The position numbers and the translations under genes were made by a program. A stretch of 64,000 nt of DNA, from assembly GCA_016720745.1 (NCBI GenBank), contig JADKKA010000006.1, positions 1-64,000 of the forward strand, written 5' to 3'. This document shows positions 44,744 through 54,800 of the stretch, one piece after another; the first letter of the stretch is position 1; each line of letters opens with the position of its first letter. The DNA comes from Chitinophagaceae bacterium. Lineage in GTDB: Bacteria > Bacteroidota > Bacteroidia > Chitinophagales > Chitinophagaceae. Below the pieces are notes generated by a model. The model searched no databases. It was not told the origin of the DNA and worked only from the letters and a program-made list of their open reading frames with translations.

Positions 44744-45733
44744 ATGGAATACCGCCGCATGGGAAAAACAGGATTACAGCTCAGTGTACTTTCATTTGGG
44801 AGCTGGGTTAGTTTTCATAAACAAATTGATGACAGCATCGCCGATGAGCTGATGGGCATTGCCTATGATAACGGCGTCAATTTTTTTGACAATGCCGAAG
44901 TATATGCCCTGGGCGAAAGTGAGAACATGATGGGCCGGGTGCTGAAGAAAAAGAACTGGGACCGGACTTCCTATACTGTTTCTTCCAAAGCATTCTGGGG
45001 ATGGAGAGGGAAGGAGAATAAACCGAACCAGACCGGACTGAGCCGCAAACACCTGACGGAAGCCTGTGAAGAGGCCTTGAAAAGATTGCAACTGGATTAC
45101 CTGGATTTGTTTTTTTGTCATCGTCCGGATAAGGGAACACCAATTGAAGAAACGGTATGGACCATGCATAACCTGATTCAGCAGGGAAAAATTCTTTACT
45201 GGGGAACCAGTGAATGGAGCGGAGTAGAAATCATGGAAGCACACCGTGTGGCACATCAGTATGCATTGATCGGGCCTTCGGTGGAACAGCCGCAGTATAA
45301 TTTACTGGAGCGAAATAAAGTGGAGAATGAATTCCTGATGATCTTTAAAACCGTGGGCATGGGGACCACTATCTGGAGCCCGCTGGCATCCGGTTTACTC
45401 AGTGGAAAATACAATGAGGGGATACCGGCCGATAGTCGTTTTGGATTAACCGGGTTCGACTGGTTGCGGGATCGCTGGATCAAGGAGAGTTTGCTGACCA
45501 GGGTGAAACAACTGACAGCACTGGCCAACGAGCTGGGTATTTCCATGGCAGCCATGAGTATTGCCTGGTGTATCCGGAATCCCAATGTTACCACGGCTAT
45601 TCTGGGTGCTACTAAAAAAGAACAATTACTGGAGAACCTGAAGGCGCTGGATGCCTTGCCTAAACTGGATGAGGCCGTCATGCAACGAATTGAAGAAATA
45701 GTTCAGACCAAACCCGTTTTACCGGAGCATTAA
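44744..45733 (+). CDS. Aldo/keto reductase (potassium channel beta-subunit-like)
   Basis: A 329-residue NADPH-dependent aldo/keto reductase of the AKR6/YghZ-like group. It opens MEYRRMGKTGLQLSVLSFGS, has the catalytic Asp and Tyr in FFDNAEVYALGES, the Lys in VSSKAFWGW, and the His in LFFCHRPDKG. The C-terminal NADP site reads NPNVTTAILGATKKEQLLEN. It is closest to KCNAB-type channel beta-subunit relatives, which are oxidoreductases of unclear substrate. Length is normal and the gene is followed by a hairpin. Confidence 0.93.
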   Translation: MEYRRMGKTGLQLSVLSFGSWVSFHKQIDDSIADELMGIAYDNGVNFFDNAEVYALGESENMMGRVLKKKNWDRTSYTVSSKAFWGWRGKENKPNQTGLSRKHLTEACEEALKRLQLDYLDLFFCHRPDKGTPIEETVWTMHNLIQQGKILYWGTSEWSGVEIMEAHRVAHQYALIGPSVEQPQYNLLERNKVENEFLMIFKTVGMGTTIWSPLASGLLSGKYNEGIPADSRFGLTGFDWLRDRWIKESLLTRVKQLTALANELGISMAAMSIAWCIRNPNVTTAILGATKKEQLLENLKALDALPKLDEAVMQRIEEIVQTKPVLPEH

Positions 45734-45735
45734 AA

Positions 45736-45761
45736 AACCTCCCGTTGTGCCACGGGAGGTT
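45736..45761. terminator. Hairpin after the aldo/keto reductase
   Basis: AACCTCCCGT (45736-45745) and ACGGGAGGTT (45752-45761) form a 10-bp perfect stem with a 6-base loop. An A run precedes it, so a T run follows on the minus strand only; it may still end the + strand transcript. Confidence 0.65.
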
Positions 45762-46020
45762 GAAATCCATTCAAGCAGGGCCTAAACCAGTTTTCATACG
45801 GACGGTAGAGCTGCCTGAACTAGAAATTGGTTTTACATAGTTGGATCCAGAAACGGGTCATCCAAAATATTCAAATTATCTGCCATTGCCGAAATAGAGG
45901 CCTTCTGATGGGGCCGGATTTATACGATCTGCGTAATAATCCTGCCTGCTCATCGTAGAACAACGGAACAGATGTTCGGTTTGCGGGCCGAAATCTTATC
46001 TTCATCGCAAAATCAATACC
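45762..46020. other. Intergenic, nothing recognised
   Basis: It lies between the hairpin and the SDR gene. No open frame with protein character and no clear TAnnTTTG promoter with a matching TTTG were found. Confidence 0.4.
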
Positions 46021-46842
46021 ATGAGTTTTGCCAATAAAACGGCCCTGATTACAGGTGCTACAAGAGGAATCGGAAAAGCCATTGCCCTAAAACTAGCTAA
46101 AGAAGGAGCCAATATTGTAATCGCTGCAAAAAGTGTGGAAGAAAATCCGAAGCTGGGCGGTACTATTTTTTCTGCAGCAGCAGAGATTGAAGCCGCCGGT
46201 GGAAAAGCCCTGGCGATACAGTGTGATATCCGTTATGAAGATCAGATACAGCAGGTGGTTGATCAGGCCGTAGAAAAATTTGGGGGTATTGATATCCTGG
46301 TTAACAATGCATCAGCCATTTCGCTGACCACAACGGAACAAACCGAAGCCAAACGATTTGACCTCATGCACAGCATCAATGTACGGGGCACTTTCCTGGT
46401 GACTAAAGCCTGTATTCCGCATTTGAAAAAATCAACCAACGCCCATATCCTTACGCTTTCTCCTCCGGTCAGTATGAACCCAAGATGGTTTGAAAAACAT
46501 GTGGCCTATACGCTGACCAAATTCAACATGAGTATGATGACGATTGGATGGGCTGCTGAATTCAAAAAAGATGGTATTGCGGCCAATGCTTTATGGCCCC
46601 GGACCACGATTGATACAGCGGCGGTCCGTAATTTGTTAGGAGGAAGCATGCTGGCCAATATGAGCCGTACACCGGAGATACTCGCAGATGCCGCTTACTA
46701 CATACTGCGGCAACCGGCTGCTGAATGCACGGGTAATTTATTTATTGATGAGCAGGTGCTGGCAAAGGAAGGGATTACCGATCTGGAACCTTATGCCGTA
46801 GTGCCGGGTGCTAAATTGTATACGGATTTATTTGTGGACTGA
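46021..46842 (+). CDS. SDR family oxidoreductase (HSDL2-like)
   Basis: A 273-residue short-chain dehydrogenase. The cofactor loop is LITGATRGIGKAIALKL, with NNASAIS after it. The catalytic set is Ser in LTLSPPV, Tyr and Lys in YTLTK. This pattern and the LWPRTTIDTAAVRNL block match the HSDL2 group of SDRs, which act on lipid or steroid-type substrates in animals; the bacterial substrate is unknown. The 3' end overlaps the convergent SET-domain gene by 15 bases. Confidence 0.93.
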   Translation: MSFANKTALITGATRGIGKAIALKLAKEGANIVIAAKSVEENPKLGGTIFSAAAEIEAAGGKALAIQCDIRYEDQIQQVVDQAVEKFGGIDILVNNASAISLTTTEQTEAKRFDLMHSINVRGTFLVTKACIPHLKKSTNAHILTLSPPVSMNPRWFEKHVAYTLTKFNMSMMTIGWAAEFKKDGIAANALWPRTTIDTAAVRNLLGGSMLANMSRTPEILADAAYYILRQPAAECTGNLFIDEQVLAKEGITDLEPYAVVPGAKLYTDLFVD

Positions 46843-47259
46843 TTCATAATCGCTGAGGCCTTCAGCAATCGTCCCATAATCCACCAGCAGTTCCTCTCCG
46901 GTGCTGATATCCCGAAGGGCTTCAAATTCTTCGCCTTCATTCACTGATGCAATATTAGGAGTGGAAGAATGATTGAGATAGAGGGCCAGGTCCATTAATT
47001 TGAACCCATAATCGGGAACAAAATAATGGGTCTCATCATAGAGGCAGTACGTTTCAATCAGGTTCCGGCTATGTGCCGGTAATTGTTCCACCTCTTCAAA
47101 AGATAGCCGCACCCATCCGCCTGTGCCTTTGGAGAAAATACTCCGGCAGCCTTTGGGAATATCGCGCATGGCAAATACACCAATCCCGTGAACAGGTGAG
47201 GGTTTCAGCATTACATAATTATCTGCCTGTAATTCCTGTAGTAATGCTGCTTTGTTCAT
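46828..47259 (-). CDS. SET-domain protein
   Basis: A 143-residue compact SET domain, a fold that in eukaryotes methylates protein lysines. Motifs are VMLKPSPVHGIGVFAMRDIP at the SAM-binding end, then YLNHSSTPNIASV (the NHS/NHSC motif) and GEELLVDYG near the C-terminus with the catalytic Tyr. A short catalytic domain with no pre-SET or post-SET is usual in bacteria. Whether it modifies a bacterial protein is not known. It overlaps the convergent SDR gene by 15 bases. Confidence 0.88.
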   Translation of the reverse strand: MNKAALLQELQADNYVMLKPSPVHGIGVFAMRDIPKGCRSIFSKGTGGWVRLSFEEVEQLPAHSRNLIETYCLYDETHYFVPDYGFKLMDLALYLNHSSTPNIASVNEGEEFEALRDISTGEELLVDYGTIAEGLSDYESVHK

Positions 47260-47345
47260 ACGCGTTCAGTTAATAAAGGGAAGAGGGAGTCGTATATCTG
47301 TCATCCTTGGTTTGTCTCCTGTCCTTGTCTCCTGAGCTTGTTGTC

Positions 47346-47379
47346 ATCCTGAGCTTGTCGAAGGAGACAAGCTCAGGAT
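47346..47379. repeat. Palindromic CCTGAGCTTGTCGAAGG-type repeat
   Basis: ATCCTGAGCTTGTC (47346-47359) and GACAAGCTCAGGAT (47366-47379) form a perfect 14-bp stem around GAAGGA. This word is a common interspersed bacterial repeat. It lies between the SET gene and lysS. Confidence 0.85.
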
Positions 47380-47419
47380 AACATGCACATGATCACGGGG
47401 TCTAGGAATGAAATATTGT

Positions 47420-48970
47420 TTATTCTTTCTCTGCTTCTTCTGTTTTTGGGCCGGCAGGTTGTTCCGGACGCATTTGTGGAAACAGCAATACATCCTGAAT
47501 GGATACCTGGTTGGTGAGCAGCATACAGAGCCGGTCGATTCCAATGCCGATTCCTGATGTGGGCGGCATTCCGTATTCGAGTGCACGAAGGAAATCGTTA
47601 TCAATAAACATGGCTTCATCATCGCCTCTTTCCATCAGCTTCACCTGTTCTTCAAAACGTTCCCGCTGATCAATGGGGTCATTTAATTCGCTGTAGGCAT
47701 TGGCGATTTCTTTGCCGTTAATCATCAGCTCGAATCTTTCTACAAGGCCTTGTTTGTCGCGGTGCTTTTTGGTCAGCGGACTCATTTCCACCGGATAGTC
47801 GATGATGAAAGTGGGCTGTACATAGGTCTTCTCACATTTTTCACCGAAGATCATATCAATCAGTTTGCCCTTGCCCATGGTATTGTCAACATGGAGATGA
47901 AGTTGTTTGCAAACAGAGCGGAGTTGTTCTTCATTCATCCGGCTCACATCAAAACCGGTATGTTCCTGAATGGCATCAAAAATACTGATGCGTTTAAAGG
48001 GAGCTTTGAATGAAATGGTTTTATCTCCTACGGGTACTTCGGTGCTACCACAAACATCCATAGCAGCTTTTTCCAGCAGTTGTTCGGTGGTTTCCATCAT
48101 CCAGAAATAATCCTTGTAAGCGGTATAAAATTCCAGGATGGTGAATTCGGGGTTATGGGTACGATCCATCCCTTCGTTCCTGAAATTGCGGCTGAATTCA
48201 TAGACCCAGTCGAACCCGCCGACGATCAGTCTTTTCAGGTACAATTCATTGGCGATTCGCAGGTAGAGCGGAATATCCAGTGCATTATGATGGGTCATAA
48301 AGGGCCGGGCTGCGGCACCACCGGGGATACTTTGCAGTACCGGGGTATCTACTTCCAGGGCACCCTGGTTATTCAGGAATTCGCGGATGGAGTTGATCAT
48401 TTTGGTACGGCGCGTAAATGTTTCTTTTACGGCCGGGTTGATGATCAGGTCGGCATAACGCTGACGGTATTTGAATTCCGGATCTGTAACGGCGTCGAAG
48501 GTTTGTCCGTCGGCTTCTTTTACAATGGGCAGGGGGCGGAGTGATTTACTCAGCAGGGTCAGTTCTTTTACATGAACTGAAGTTTCACCGGTTTTGGTTA
48601 TGAATACATAGCCCCTGATGCCGATGATATCTCCGATATCCAGCAATTTTTTCCAAACGATATCGTAGAGGGATTTGTCTTCACCGGGACAGATATCATC
48701 TCTTTTGAGATAAAGCTGTATACGGCCATGGGCATCCTGTATTACAGCAAAATTGGCCTTGCCCATATCTCTTACACTCATGATCCTGCCTGCCAGACAA
48801 ACATCGGCAAACTGGTCTTTATTTTCAGCATTGAATTGTTCCCGGATCGTATCGGAATAGGCGTTGACGGGATACAGGGCGGCAGGATAGGGCTCGACAC
48901 CCATCATGATGAGTTCGGCGAGTTTTTCCCTGCGCAATGTTTCCTGTTCGGATAAATGTAATGTACTCAT
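47420..48970 (-). CDS. lysS: Lysyl-tRNA synthetase (class II)
   Basis: A 516-residue class II lysyl-tRNA synthetase that charges tRNA-Lys. The N-terminal OB fold is shown by VCLAGRIMSVRDMGKANFAV, the class II motif 2 by FRNEGMDRTHNPEFTILEFY, and motif 3 by SGIGIGIDRLCML. The family-specific QSIPGGAAARPFMTHHNALD and ERFELMINGKEIANAYSELN blocks are present. Length is normal, with a short disordered C-terminal tail. It starts 26 bases after a strong promoter on the minus strand. Confidence 0.97.
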   Translation of the reverse strand: MSTLHLSEQETLRREKLAELIMMGVEPYPAALYPVNAYSDTIREQFNAENKDQFADVCLAGRIMSVRDMGKANFAVIQDAHGRIQLYLKRDDICPGEDKSLYDIVWKKLLDIGDIIGIRGYVFITKTGETSVHVKELTLLSKSLRPLPIVKEADGQTFDAVTDPEFKYRQRYADLIINPAVKETFTRRTKMINSIREFLNNQGALEVDTPVLQSIPGGAAARPFMTHHNALDIPLYLRIANELYLKRLIVGGFDWVYEFSRNFRNEGMDRTHNPEFTILEFYTAYKDYFWMMETTEQLLEKAAMDVCGSTEVPVGDKTISFKAPFKRISIFDAIQEHTGFDVSRMNEEQLRSVCKQLHLHVDNTMGKGKLIDMIFGEKCEKTYVQPTFIIDYPVEMSPLTKKHRDKQGLVERFELMINGKEIANAYSELNDPIDQRERFEEQVKLMERGDDEAMFIDNDFLRALEYGMPPTSGIGIGIDRLCMLLTNQVSIQDVLLFPQMRPEQPAGPKTEEAEKE

Positions 48971-48995
48971 GAAAATGGTTAATTCTTTGAAGCGG

Positions 48996-49027
48996 CAAAG
49001 GTACTGGTTAGGGGGGGAGCCTGCAAA
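48996..49027 (-). promoter_or_regulatory. Bacteroidota promoter of lysS
   Basis: On the minus strand TTTG (49027-49024) and TACCTTTG (49003-48996) are separated by 20 bases, within the accepted 19-21 range. The -7 end is 25 bases before the lysS start at 48970. Confidence 0.65.
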
Positions 49028-49028
49028 G

Positions 49029-49058
49029 AAAAACCCTGTCGCCTTCCGGGACAGGGTT
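49029..49058 (-). terminator. Terminator of the PorT-like gene
   Basis: On the minus strand AACCCTGTC (49058-49050) pairs with GACAGGGTT (49040-49032), followed by TTTCTTT. It lies 26 bases after the stop of the barrel gene at 49084 and immediately before the lysS promoter. Confidence 0.75.
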
Positions 49059-49083
49059 CTTGTATTTTAATAGCCGGAGCTGA

Positions 49084-49767
49084 TTATTTTTTCTTCTTTT
49101 CTTTCTTCTCTTTAGGTGTATTGGGCAGGAAATAAGTGAGGCGGAATCCTACTGCGCCATTACGGAGGTGATCGTTACCAGCCTGCAGTTCTTCAGGGAT
49201 CAGGTTACGGAGTCCGAATGTATAGTTCACGGAAAAGCTAAGTCCTTTTTTGAAATGTACTCCGAGTAAACCATTCACACCATAATCGATACCGCGGTAG
49301 TCGGAAGCTGCTACATTACCAAAGTTGATGCTGCGGAGTTCAGTGCGGTTGCCATCTTCTTTTTTCACTTTTTTAGAGGGCAGGTTGAAGCCGATCTGGG
49401 GGCCAAGGCCCATATAGAAACGGGTTTTTGATTCAGATCCCCAGTATTTAACCACATTCAGCAGCAGGTCGGCATAACGCAGTGCGTCAGCTTCCCGTAC
49501 AGCTTCATTTTTCACAGTGTATTTTCCTTTTTGAACATAATGAATACCGGGTTGGAAGTAAAGCCCTTTCTTGGTGATCGGTGTGTTAACTACTAATCCG
49601 AGTGTGAAACCGGCACGTGCATCACCGCGGTTATCGAGACCACCCAGTTCACCATATACATTGGCTACAGAAACGCCGCCGGAAATACCCACCTGGGCTT
49701 TTTGGGCAATGCCTTTCATTTGAAATAAACTCAGGGCAGCAATGAAAAGAATCAATACTTTTTTCAT
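49084..49767 (-). CDS. PorT-family outer-membrane beta-barrel protein
   Basis: A 227-residue exported barrel protein. The signal peptide is MKKVLILFIAALSLFQMKGI. The body has the usual alternating strands: QVGISGGVSVANVYGELGG, AGFTLGLVVNTPITKKGLYF, FQPGIHYVQKGKYTV and SFSVNYTFGLRNLIPEEL, ending VGFRLTYFLPN. This is the outer-membrane PorT/OmpW-like type common in Bacteroidota, whose roles are mostly unknown. A Lys-rich tail (KEKKEKKKK) closes the protein. A RBS-like AAGGAG lies upstream of the start on the minus strand. Confidence 0.85.
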   Translation of the reverse strand: MKKVLILFIAALSLFQMKGIAQKAQVGISGGVSVANVYGELGGLDNRGDARAGFTLGLVVNTPITKKGLYFQPGIHYVQKGKYTVKNEAVREADALRYADLLLNVVKYWGSESKTRFYMGLGPQIGFNLPSKKVKKEDGNRTELRSINFGNVAASDYRGIDYGVNGLLGVHFKKGLSFSVNYTFGLRNLIPEELQAGNDHLRNGAVGFRLTYFLPNTPKEKKEKKKK

Positions 49768-49934
49768 ATCAGTTATTTTGGTTTGCCTACTCCTTTCGCT
49801 TTTCGGCAGTGGCGCCCTTTCGGGAATTACAGTTAGACTTTTTGAGCCAATTTGCCGGTTGTCCGGAAAATTTGGGTTAAGATAACAACTTTTTCAAAAC
49901 CAGTGCAAAATTAGCGGAAGTGGGGTCAAGAACA

Positions 49935-49970
49935 AAGAAAAAAGCCCCTGCTTTCGGCAAAAAAAGGGGC
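49935..49970 (-). terminator. Intrinsic terminator of the small membrane-protein gene
   Basis: On the minus strand GCCCCT (49970-49965) and AGGGGC (49949-49944) form the stem, followed by a T-rich run. It lies downstream of the gene at 50035-50448. The 49768-49934 stretch holds nothing else recognised. Confidence 0.65.
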
Positions 49971-50034
49971 GTTGTAAAAGGACTTTTTTGGGCAAAAAGC
50001 GCTTTTCTAACAGTAAAATGTATTGGTCCGGGGC

Positions 50035-50448
50035 CTATAAGCCAATTTGCAGGCCCAAAGAGGGTCTGTAAACGGACCAACCAAAGCCGGTTCCCGGTGC
50101 CTGGAAACGGTTTAACCGAAAGGAAAGGGCAGCTGCCTTTTTTCTGTTTCCCCCTGAGAGGATGAAAAAGGGGATACTGCCCAGCACACAGATACCACCG
50201 GCAGTAAATAAGACCCCTGCGCTATTGGCCTGTCTTTGTTCGGCAGCACTATTAAAGCCCAAAAATGAATAATTGTTGGGGTAAACGATCAGGCTAGTCA
50301 GAATCAGGGTGGCACCCGTCCCGCACAGGATCCAAGCGGTTTTTTTTTGATTTTTTGACCTGCGCAGATAATCTTCTTTTGTCAGACCCTGGGCAAAGCT
50401 GCTGCTGAAGGAGGCAAGCATAAACAGAATGAGGAGCTGTTTTTTCAT
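50035..50448 (-). CDS. Small membrane protein of unknown function
   Basis: A 137-residue exported or membrane protein with a signal peptide (MKKQLLILFMLASFSSSFAQ) and two hydrophobic segments (AWILCGTGATLILTSLIVY and SAGVLFTAGGICVLGSIPFF). A QGLTKEDYLRRSKNQKK stretch follows the signal. It resembles short Bacteroidota hypotheticals with no assigned role. It precedes two lipoprotein genes on the same strand. Confidence 0.65.
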   Translation of the reverse strand: MKKQLLILFMLASFSSSFAQGLTKEDYLRRSKNQKKTAWILCGTGATLILTSLIVYPNNYSFLGFNSAAEQRQANSAGVLFTAGGICVLGSIPFFILSGGNRKKAAALSFRLNRFQAPGTGFGWSVYRPSLGLQIGL

Positions 50449-50539
50449 GAATTAATATTTGGTTAAGGTTTATGATACAGCGGAAAGGGAGATTGCTATT
50501 CTTGCAAGAGACAGGGTTGATGTATTTAAAAATTGAACA

Positions 50540-51028
50540 TCAATCCCGGTTGATATAGAAAGTCCCGTTGCTAACCGTTTTGAATTGCCCGGTAGCAGTA
50601 CTGGTCCCGGTTATAAATTCAAAGGTTCCCTGTATATGTTTTTTGTCAATTCCCTGAATGGTTATTCTTCCGCTACCCTGCAGGAGACAGGGAGGTACCA
50701 GGCAAAAGAAATAACCGGCACCATAACCATCAGTTCCTTCGTACATAGTTACATTTCGCTGGATGCCGGTAACAAAATCATAACTGCCACTTGTAATATC
50801 ACTGCCCTGTCCGTCTAAAAAGAAGTTAAATGAATACTGGGCATTTTTCCCTTCGAAAAAAATAGTCTTGTCTCCTGCAGCTCCTTTCGTGGCACGGAAA
50901 CCGGTATTACATTCCACCGGACTTCCATTGACATTCATTTTTAAAAAATTTGGCTGGTCTTTTTCTTTCGAACAGGCAAAGAAAAAAAAGAGCAGGCAGG
51001 TAGCTGCCAGATTGTAAAGAACTTTCAT
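50540..51028 (-). CDS. Lipoprotein, paralogue of the next gene
   Basis: A 162-residue lipoprotein (LLFFFFACSKEKD, Cys in FFAC). Residues from FLKMNVNGSPVECNTGFRA on form a beta-sandwich-like domain that ends GRITIQGIDKKHIQGTFEFI, closely matching the next gene. The family resembles DUF6252-type small exported proteins of Bacteroidota, which have no known function. Two Cys in VPPCLLQGSG and ECNTGF may pair. Confidence 0.7.
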   Translation of the reverse strand: MKVLYNLAATCLLFFFFACSKEKDQPNFLKMNVNGSPVECNTGFRATKGAAGDKTIFFEGKNAQYSFNFFLDGQGSDITSGSYDFVTGIQRNVTMYEGTDGYGAGYFFCLVPPCLLQGSGRITIQGIDKKHIQGTFEFITGTSTATGQFKTVSNGTFYINRD

Positions 51029-51155
51029 AATTGAAGGTTTTTATAATGATGATAGACTAATTCTGTTTAAACCGGGAGCAGCCTTTTGCGGGATCTTTTT
51101 CCTTCTTTATAGTAGTCATGTAAGAATTGACAAACAAACTGTCTTTCATTCAATT

Positions 51156-51671
51156 TTACCTTCTGATATCAAACAGTCCGTCAGTAACTGTCATGGAAAG
51201 ACCAGTCCCGCTATTTACTCCGGTCACAAAGTCAAAGCTCCCGCTGATATGGTCAGCATTTATTTCGATGATGGTTATTTGACCCGAACCCTCTATGGTT
51301 GGAAACGGAACAAAAGTTCCCGCAATATAACTGGGATGAATGCCAGGCGATGTGGCGGTTCCCTGTGGCCATATTTGGGCTGCATAGGCCTTGTTAGGGG
51401 CAAATACATACTGACCGGGAGTGATATCAGTGGTATACGTAAATAGTTGAAAATCCAGTGCATTATCATCCCACCCGGCATGAAAAGTGATATTTGCATC
51501 AGGTCCGGAAGTAGTTTTATACGTAGCTCCAAAATTTTTATCGCAACCCACATGGGTACCATTCAGGGTAAACCGCATAAAGTTTTGAGTTGTGTTTTTA
51601 CTTTCTTTTTTGCAACCAGACGAAAAAGTGAATAGTACAGCAAGGCTGAGTACGTTAATCAGCATTTTCAT
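51156..51671 (-). CDS. Lipoprotein, paralogue of the preceding gene
   Basis: A 171-residue lipoprotein (LFTFSSGCKKESK, Cys in SSGC). The domain from FMRFTLNGTHVGCDKNFGAT to GQITIIEINADHISGSFDFV aligns with the paralogue at 50540, with the same short loops and the ending GLFDIRR. They are probably tandem duplicates expressed on one message, with a 127-base gap holding no gene. Confidence 0.7.
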   Translation of the reverse strand: MKMLINVLSLAVLFTFSSGCKKESKNTTQNFMRFTLNGTHVGCDKNFGATYKTTSGPDANITFHAGWDDNALDFQLFTYTTDITPGQYVFAPNKAYAAQIWPQGTATSPGIHPSYIAGTFVPFPTIEGSGQITIIEINADHISGSFDFVTGVNSGTGLSMTVTDGLFDIRR

Positions 51672-51894
51672 GATAAAGGTTATTAATGTGGAAGGATATT
51701 TTCAAAGTAAGGTTGTATTAAAAATGAGACTGAATCCCAATATAGCAGTCCTGCTTTTTGTGGTTAGCAGGTTTGACTTTGTATTTTATACCCTGGAATG
51801 AGGAAAAAAATGAACCTTAGCAGAAGGGAATGAGGTGCAGTCTTAACGGCGGATCATTCTTTTTTATTCCGCAATAAACATATCATTTTCAACC

Positions 51895-54800
51895 ATGGGT
51901 CGGCTGCGGTATATTTTATGGTTCCTGCTGATTTCCGGATCTGCATTTCTGAATCTGATCCGGGCACAGGCAGTTCAGGTTCCTGTCTTCAAGCAGGTGA
52001 CCCACCCCTTTATGCCAACGATCACTTCTCAGTATTTCTTTTTTTCACAGGACGGACAAATGTGGTTCTCCACATCTCAGGGGCTCACCTCTTTTGATGG
52101 GTCCGATATTGTGTATCACTCTCCCCTGCAGCTCACCACCCAATATGAATTAAGCAGAATCTGGGCCATGGTTGAAGACAGGGATCATAATTTTTATATT
52201 GGTACGAGTACCTGCTTATTGTATTTTGACAGAAAGGCAAAAAAAATTACCAATATAACATACACTTACAAGGATGACCATATTACCCGGGACGTTGGCA
52301 TCGCAGCCATGTACCTGGATGAAAAAGGCATATTGTATGCCGGCGCAGGAAACCGGGGATTATTTATCTACTCCCCGGCTATTCAAAAACTGGAGCATTA
52401 TAATCTGGATTCCTCGAAGATCGATAGCTGGACGGACCGGGCCTTCAATACCGTCTGCAGTTTTGCCAGCCATGCCACTGATCGGAATAAACTCTGGGTG
52501 GGGACCTATCATGGGATCTATCTTTTTGACAGAAAAGAAAAGACGTTCACCCAGAATTTTATGATTGCGTCGGAAACAACACATAAATACAACAAAATTT
52601 TAAGTACAGATAAACAGCGTCTCGATGTGCAGCATATGGAAATTCAGGGGGACAGCCTGATCTGGTTCAATTCATGGACAGGCGGTATGGTGAAGTATGT
52701 TGTACAAACTGGCAAGGCCTACCTGGTATTCGGCAGGGATGCCCTCTATAAAGCAAAAGATTTATATTATGGCTATGTGATGGCGGGTTTCCTCCGTTTA
52801 TCCCCTGACAAATTGCTCATTGGTATTCACAGTGGTAAAACAGCCGTTTACGATACCCGCCTCAACCAGGCCACTTATTTTAACATCAGTGGTAATGACT
52901 ATCTGCAGGAGCAAACAAGATACCTGTCATTTGATGGCAAAGGGAATATATGGATGCTCCAGAAAGGGCTTTTGTATATAGCTGTTCCCGAAAACAGACG
53001 CTTCAAATCTAAAACCATCCCTAACCATACCCAATTTTCTTTAGTGGCACCCAAACTCAGGGGAATGTTTTATGATAGCAGTAGTCAGCTGTATTACGGA
53101 TGTTTTCATGGTTCAACCGGTGTTCATGTATTTGACCGGGATTTTGTACAGCAAAAAATAATTCCCACTTCACTTATCAATAATTTTTATAATTATGGAA
53201 CCTCGATAGATCTCAGGTTGGCAAAAGATGGAAGCGGTCGTCTTTGGGCACTGGGATGGAAAATGCATGTATTGCAGCAGGGAGAAACCCGGTTTGAGCC
53301 GGTGGAAAAAAAACTCCCCAGCCTTGCCTGGCTGGGAACTGAAGACCGGTTCAATGATCTGACCGTAACAGCTGATGGCAATATCCTCTTTCAGGAATCA
53401 GGTGGATTGGTTTATCACCTGAACCATCAAACGCTACGGGTAGATACGATCCGGATTCCGGAAATGAAAAAGGATTTGATGCATATTAAGGATGCATCTG
53501 CCTGGTATGATCGAAACAGAAACCTGTTATACCTTACACAGGGGGGAGGAATTGTCCAGTACGCAATCGGGAATAAAGAAAGCCGGGTTCTTTCCAGGGA
53601 GGCTTTATTTGGAAATCTCCCCCGTACAGAAGCGATCTGCACCCCCACACTGGATGCAGCCGGGCGGATTTGGCTGATGATACCCAAGTACGGGATACGT
53701 ATTATTGACCCTGTGTCATTGCACTGTATTGACTCCGTTTTGTTTGGAACAAAGGGATTGTTCCGGGCGGATTTTACCGCGATGGTGGGCGGATCGGATC
53801 ACTACATGCTCTTTCGTTCACAGAATGGAGTGGTGATTTATGATGCAAAGAAGCAACAGTCTTTTCTTTTGGACCGCTCCAACGGATTATCCAGTCCTGA
53901 GAATGTTTCTTTTTTCTATTGTAATGGTTATTTGTTCATTGGCCAGCAAGACCGGTTTGAGTATTTCAGGCTTTCGAACCTGGATAATTATACGTCAACT
54001 GTCAACCCCTACCTGAGCAGTGTGAAAGCGGATACTGCGCAGGTATATGTAAGAACGGGCCTTGAAAATGACAGTACAATCAAATTGCCTTATTTTCAAA
54101 GCACACTCACTTTTTCCTTTTCTGCTGCTGAATTCTTATTTCCTGAGCGGATCGAGTATGCTTATAAATTAACACCCCTTGAAAGTGAATGGCACTATAC
54201 CAATTACTTTAACCGGAAGATTATTTACTCAAAACTTCCTCCCGGCAAGTATATTTTTCATCTTCGATCGCAGGTGCAGGGCGGAGACTGGAGTACTAAA
54301 AGCAGTGAGTATATTATTACAATCTCGGCAGCCTGGTGGCAGACCATTTTTTTCCGGATCCTTTGCGCCCTTGCAGGAATCGGGTTGTTGATTTACGGAG
54401 TCAGGCGAAGGATCAATTATGTACGCAGAAAAGAAAAGGAACGGTCAAGTCATGAAAAAGAACTACTGGAGCTGGAATCAAAGGCCTTAAGAGCGCAGAT
54501 GAATCCGCATTTTATTTTCAATAGTTTGAATTCCATCAAATCCCTGATCAATAAGAATGAGAATACAACTGCAGCCATCTATCTTACAACTTTTTCAAAA
54601 CTGATCCGTACCCTGTTTCAGCATTCTGATAAAAGGGAGGTTAGTCTGTATGAAGAACTGGAAACATGCCGGCTGTATACGGAACTGGAAAAAATGCGTT
54701 TTGGAGATAAGGTGGATTTCCTTTTCGAAGTAGATCAGGAACTTGACCTGAAAGACATCAAAGTGCCGGCGCTGGTGATTCAACCGTTTATAGAAAATTC

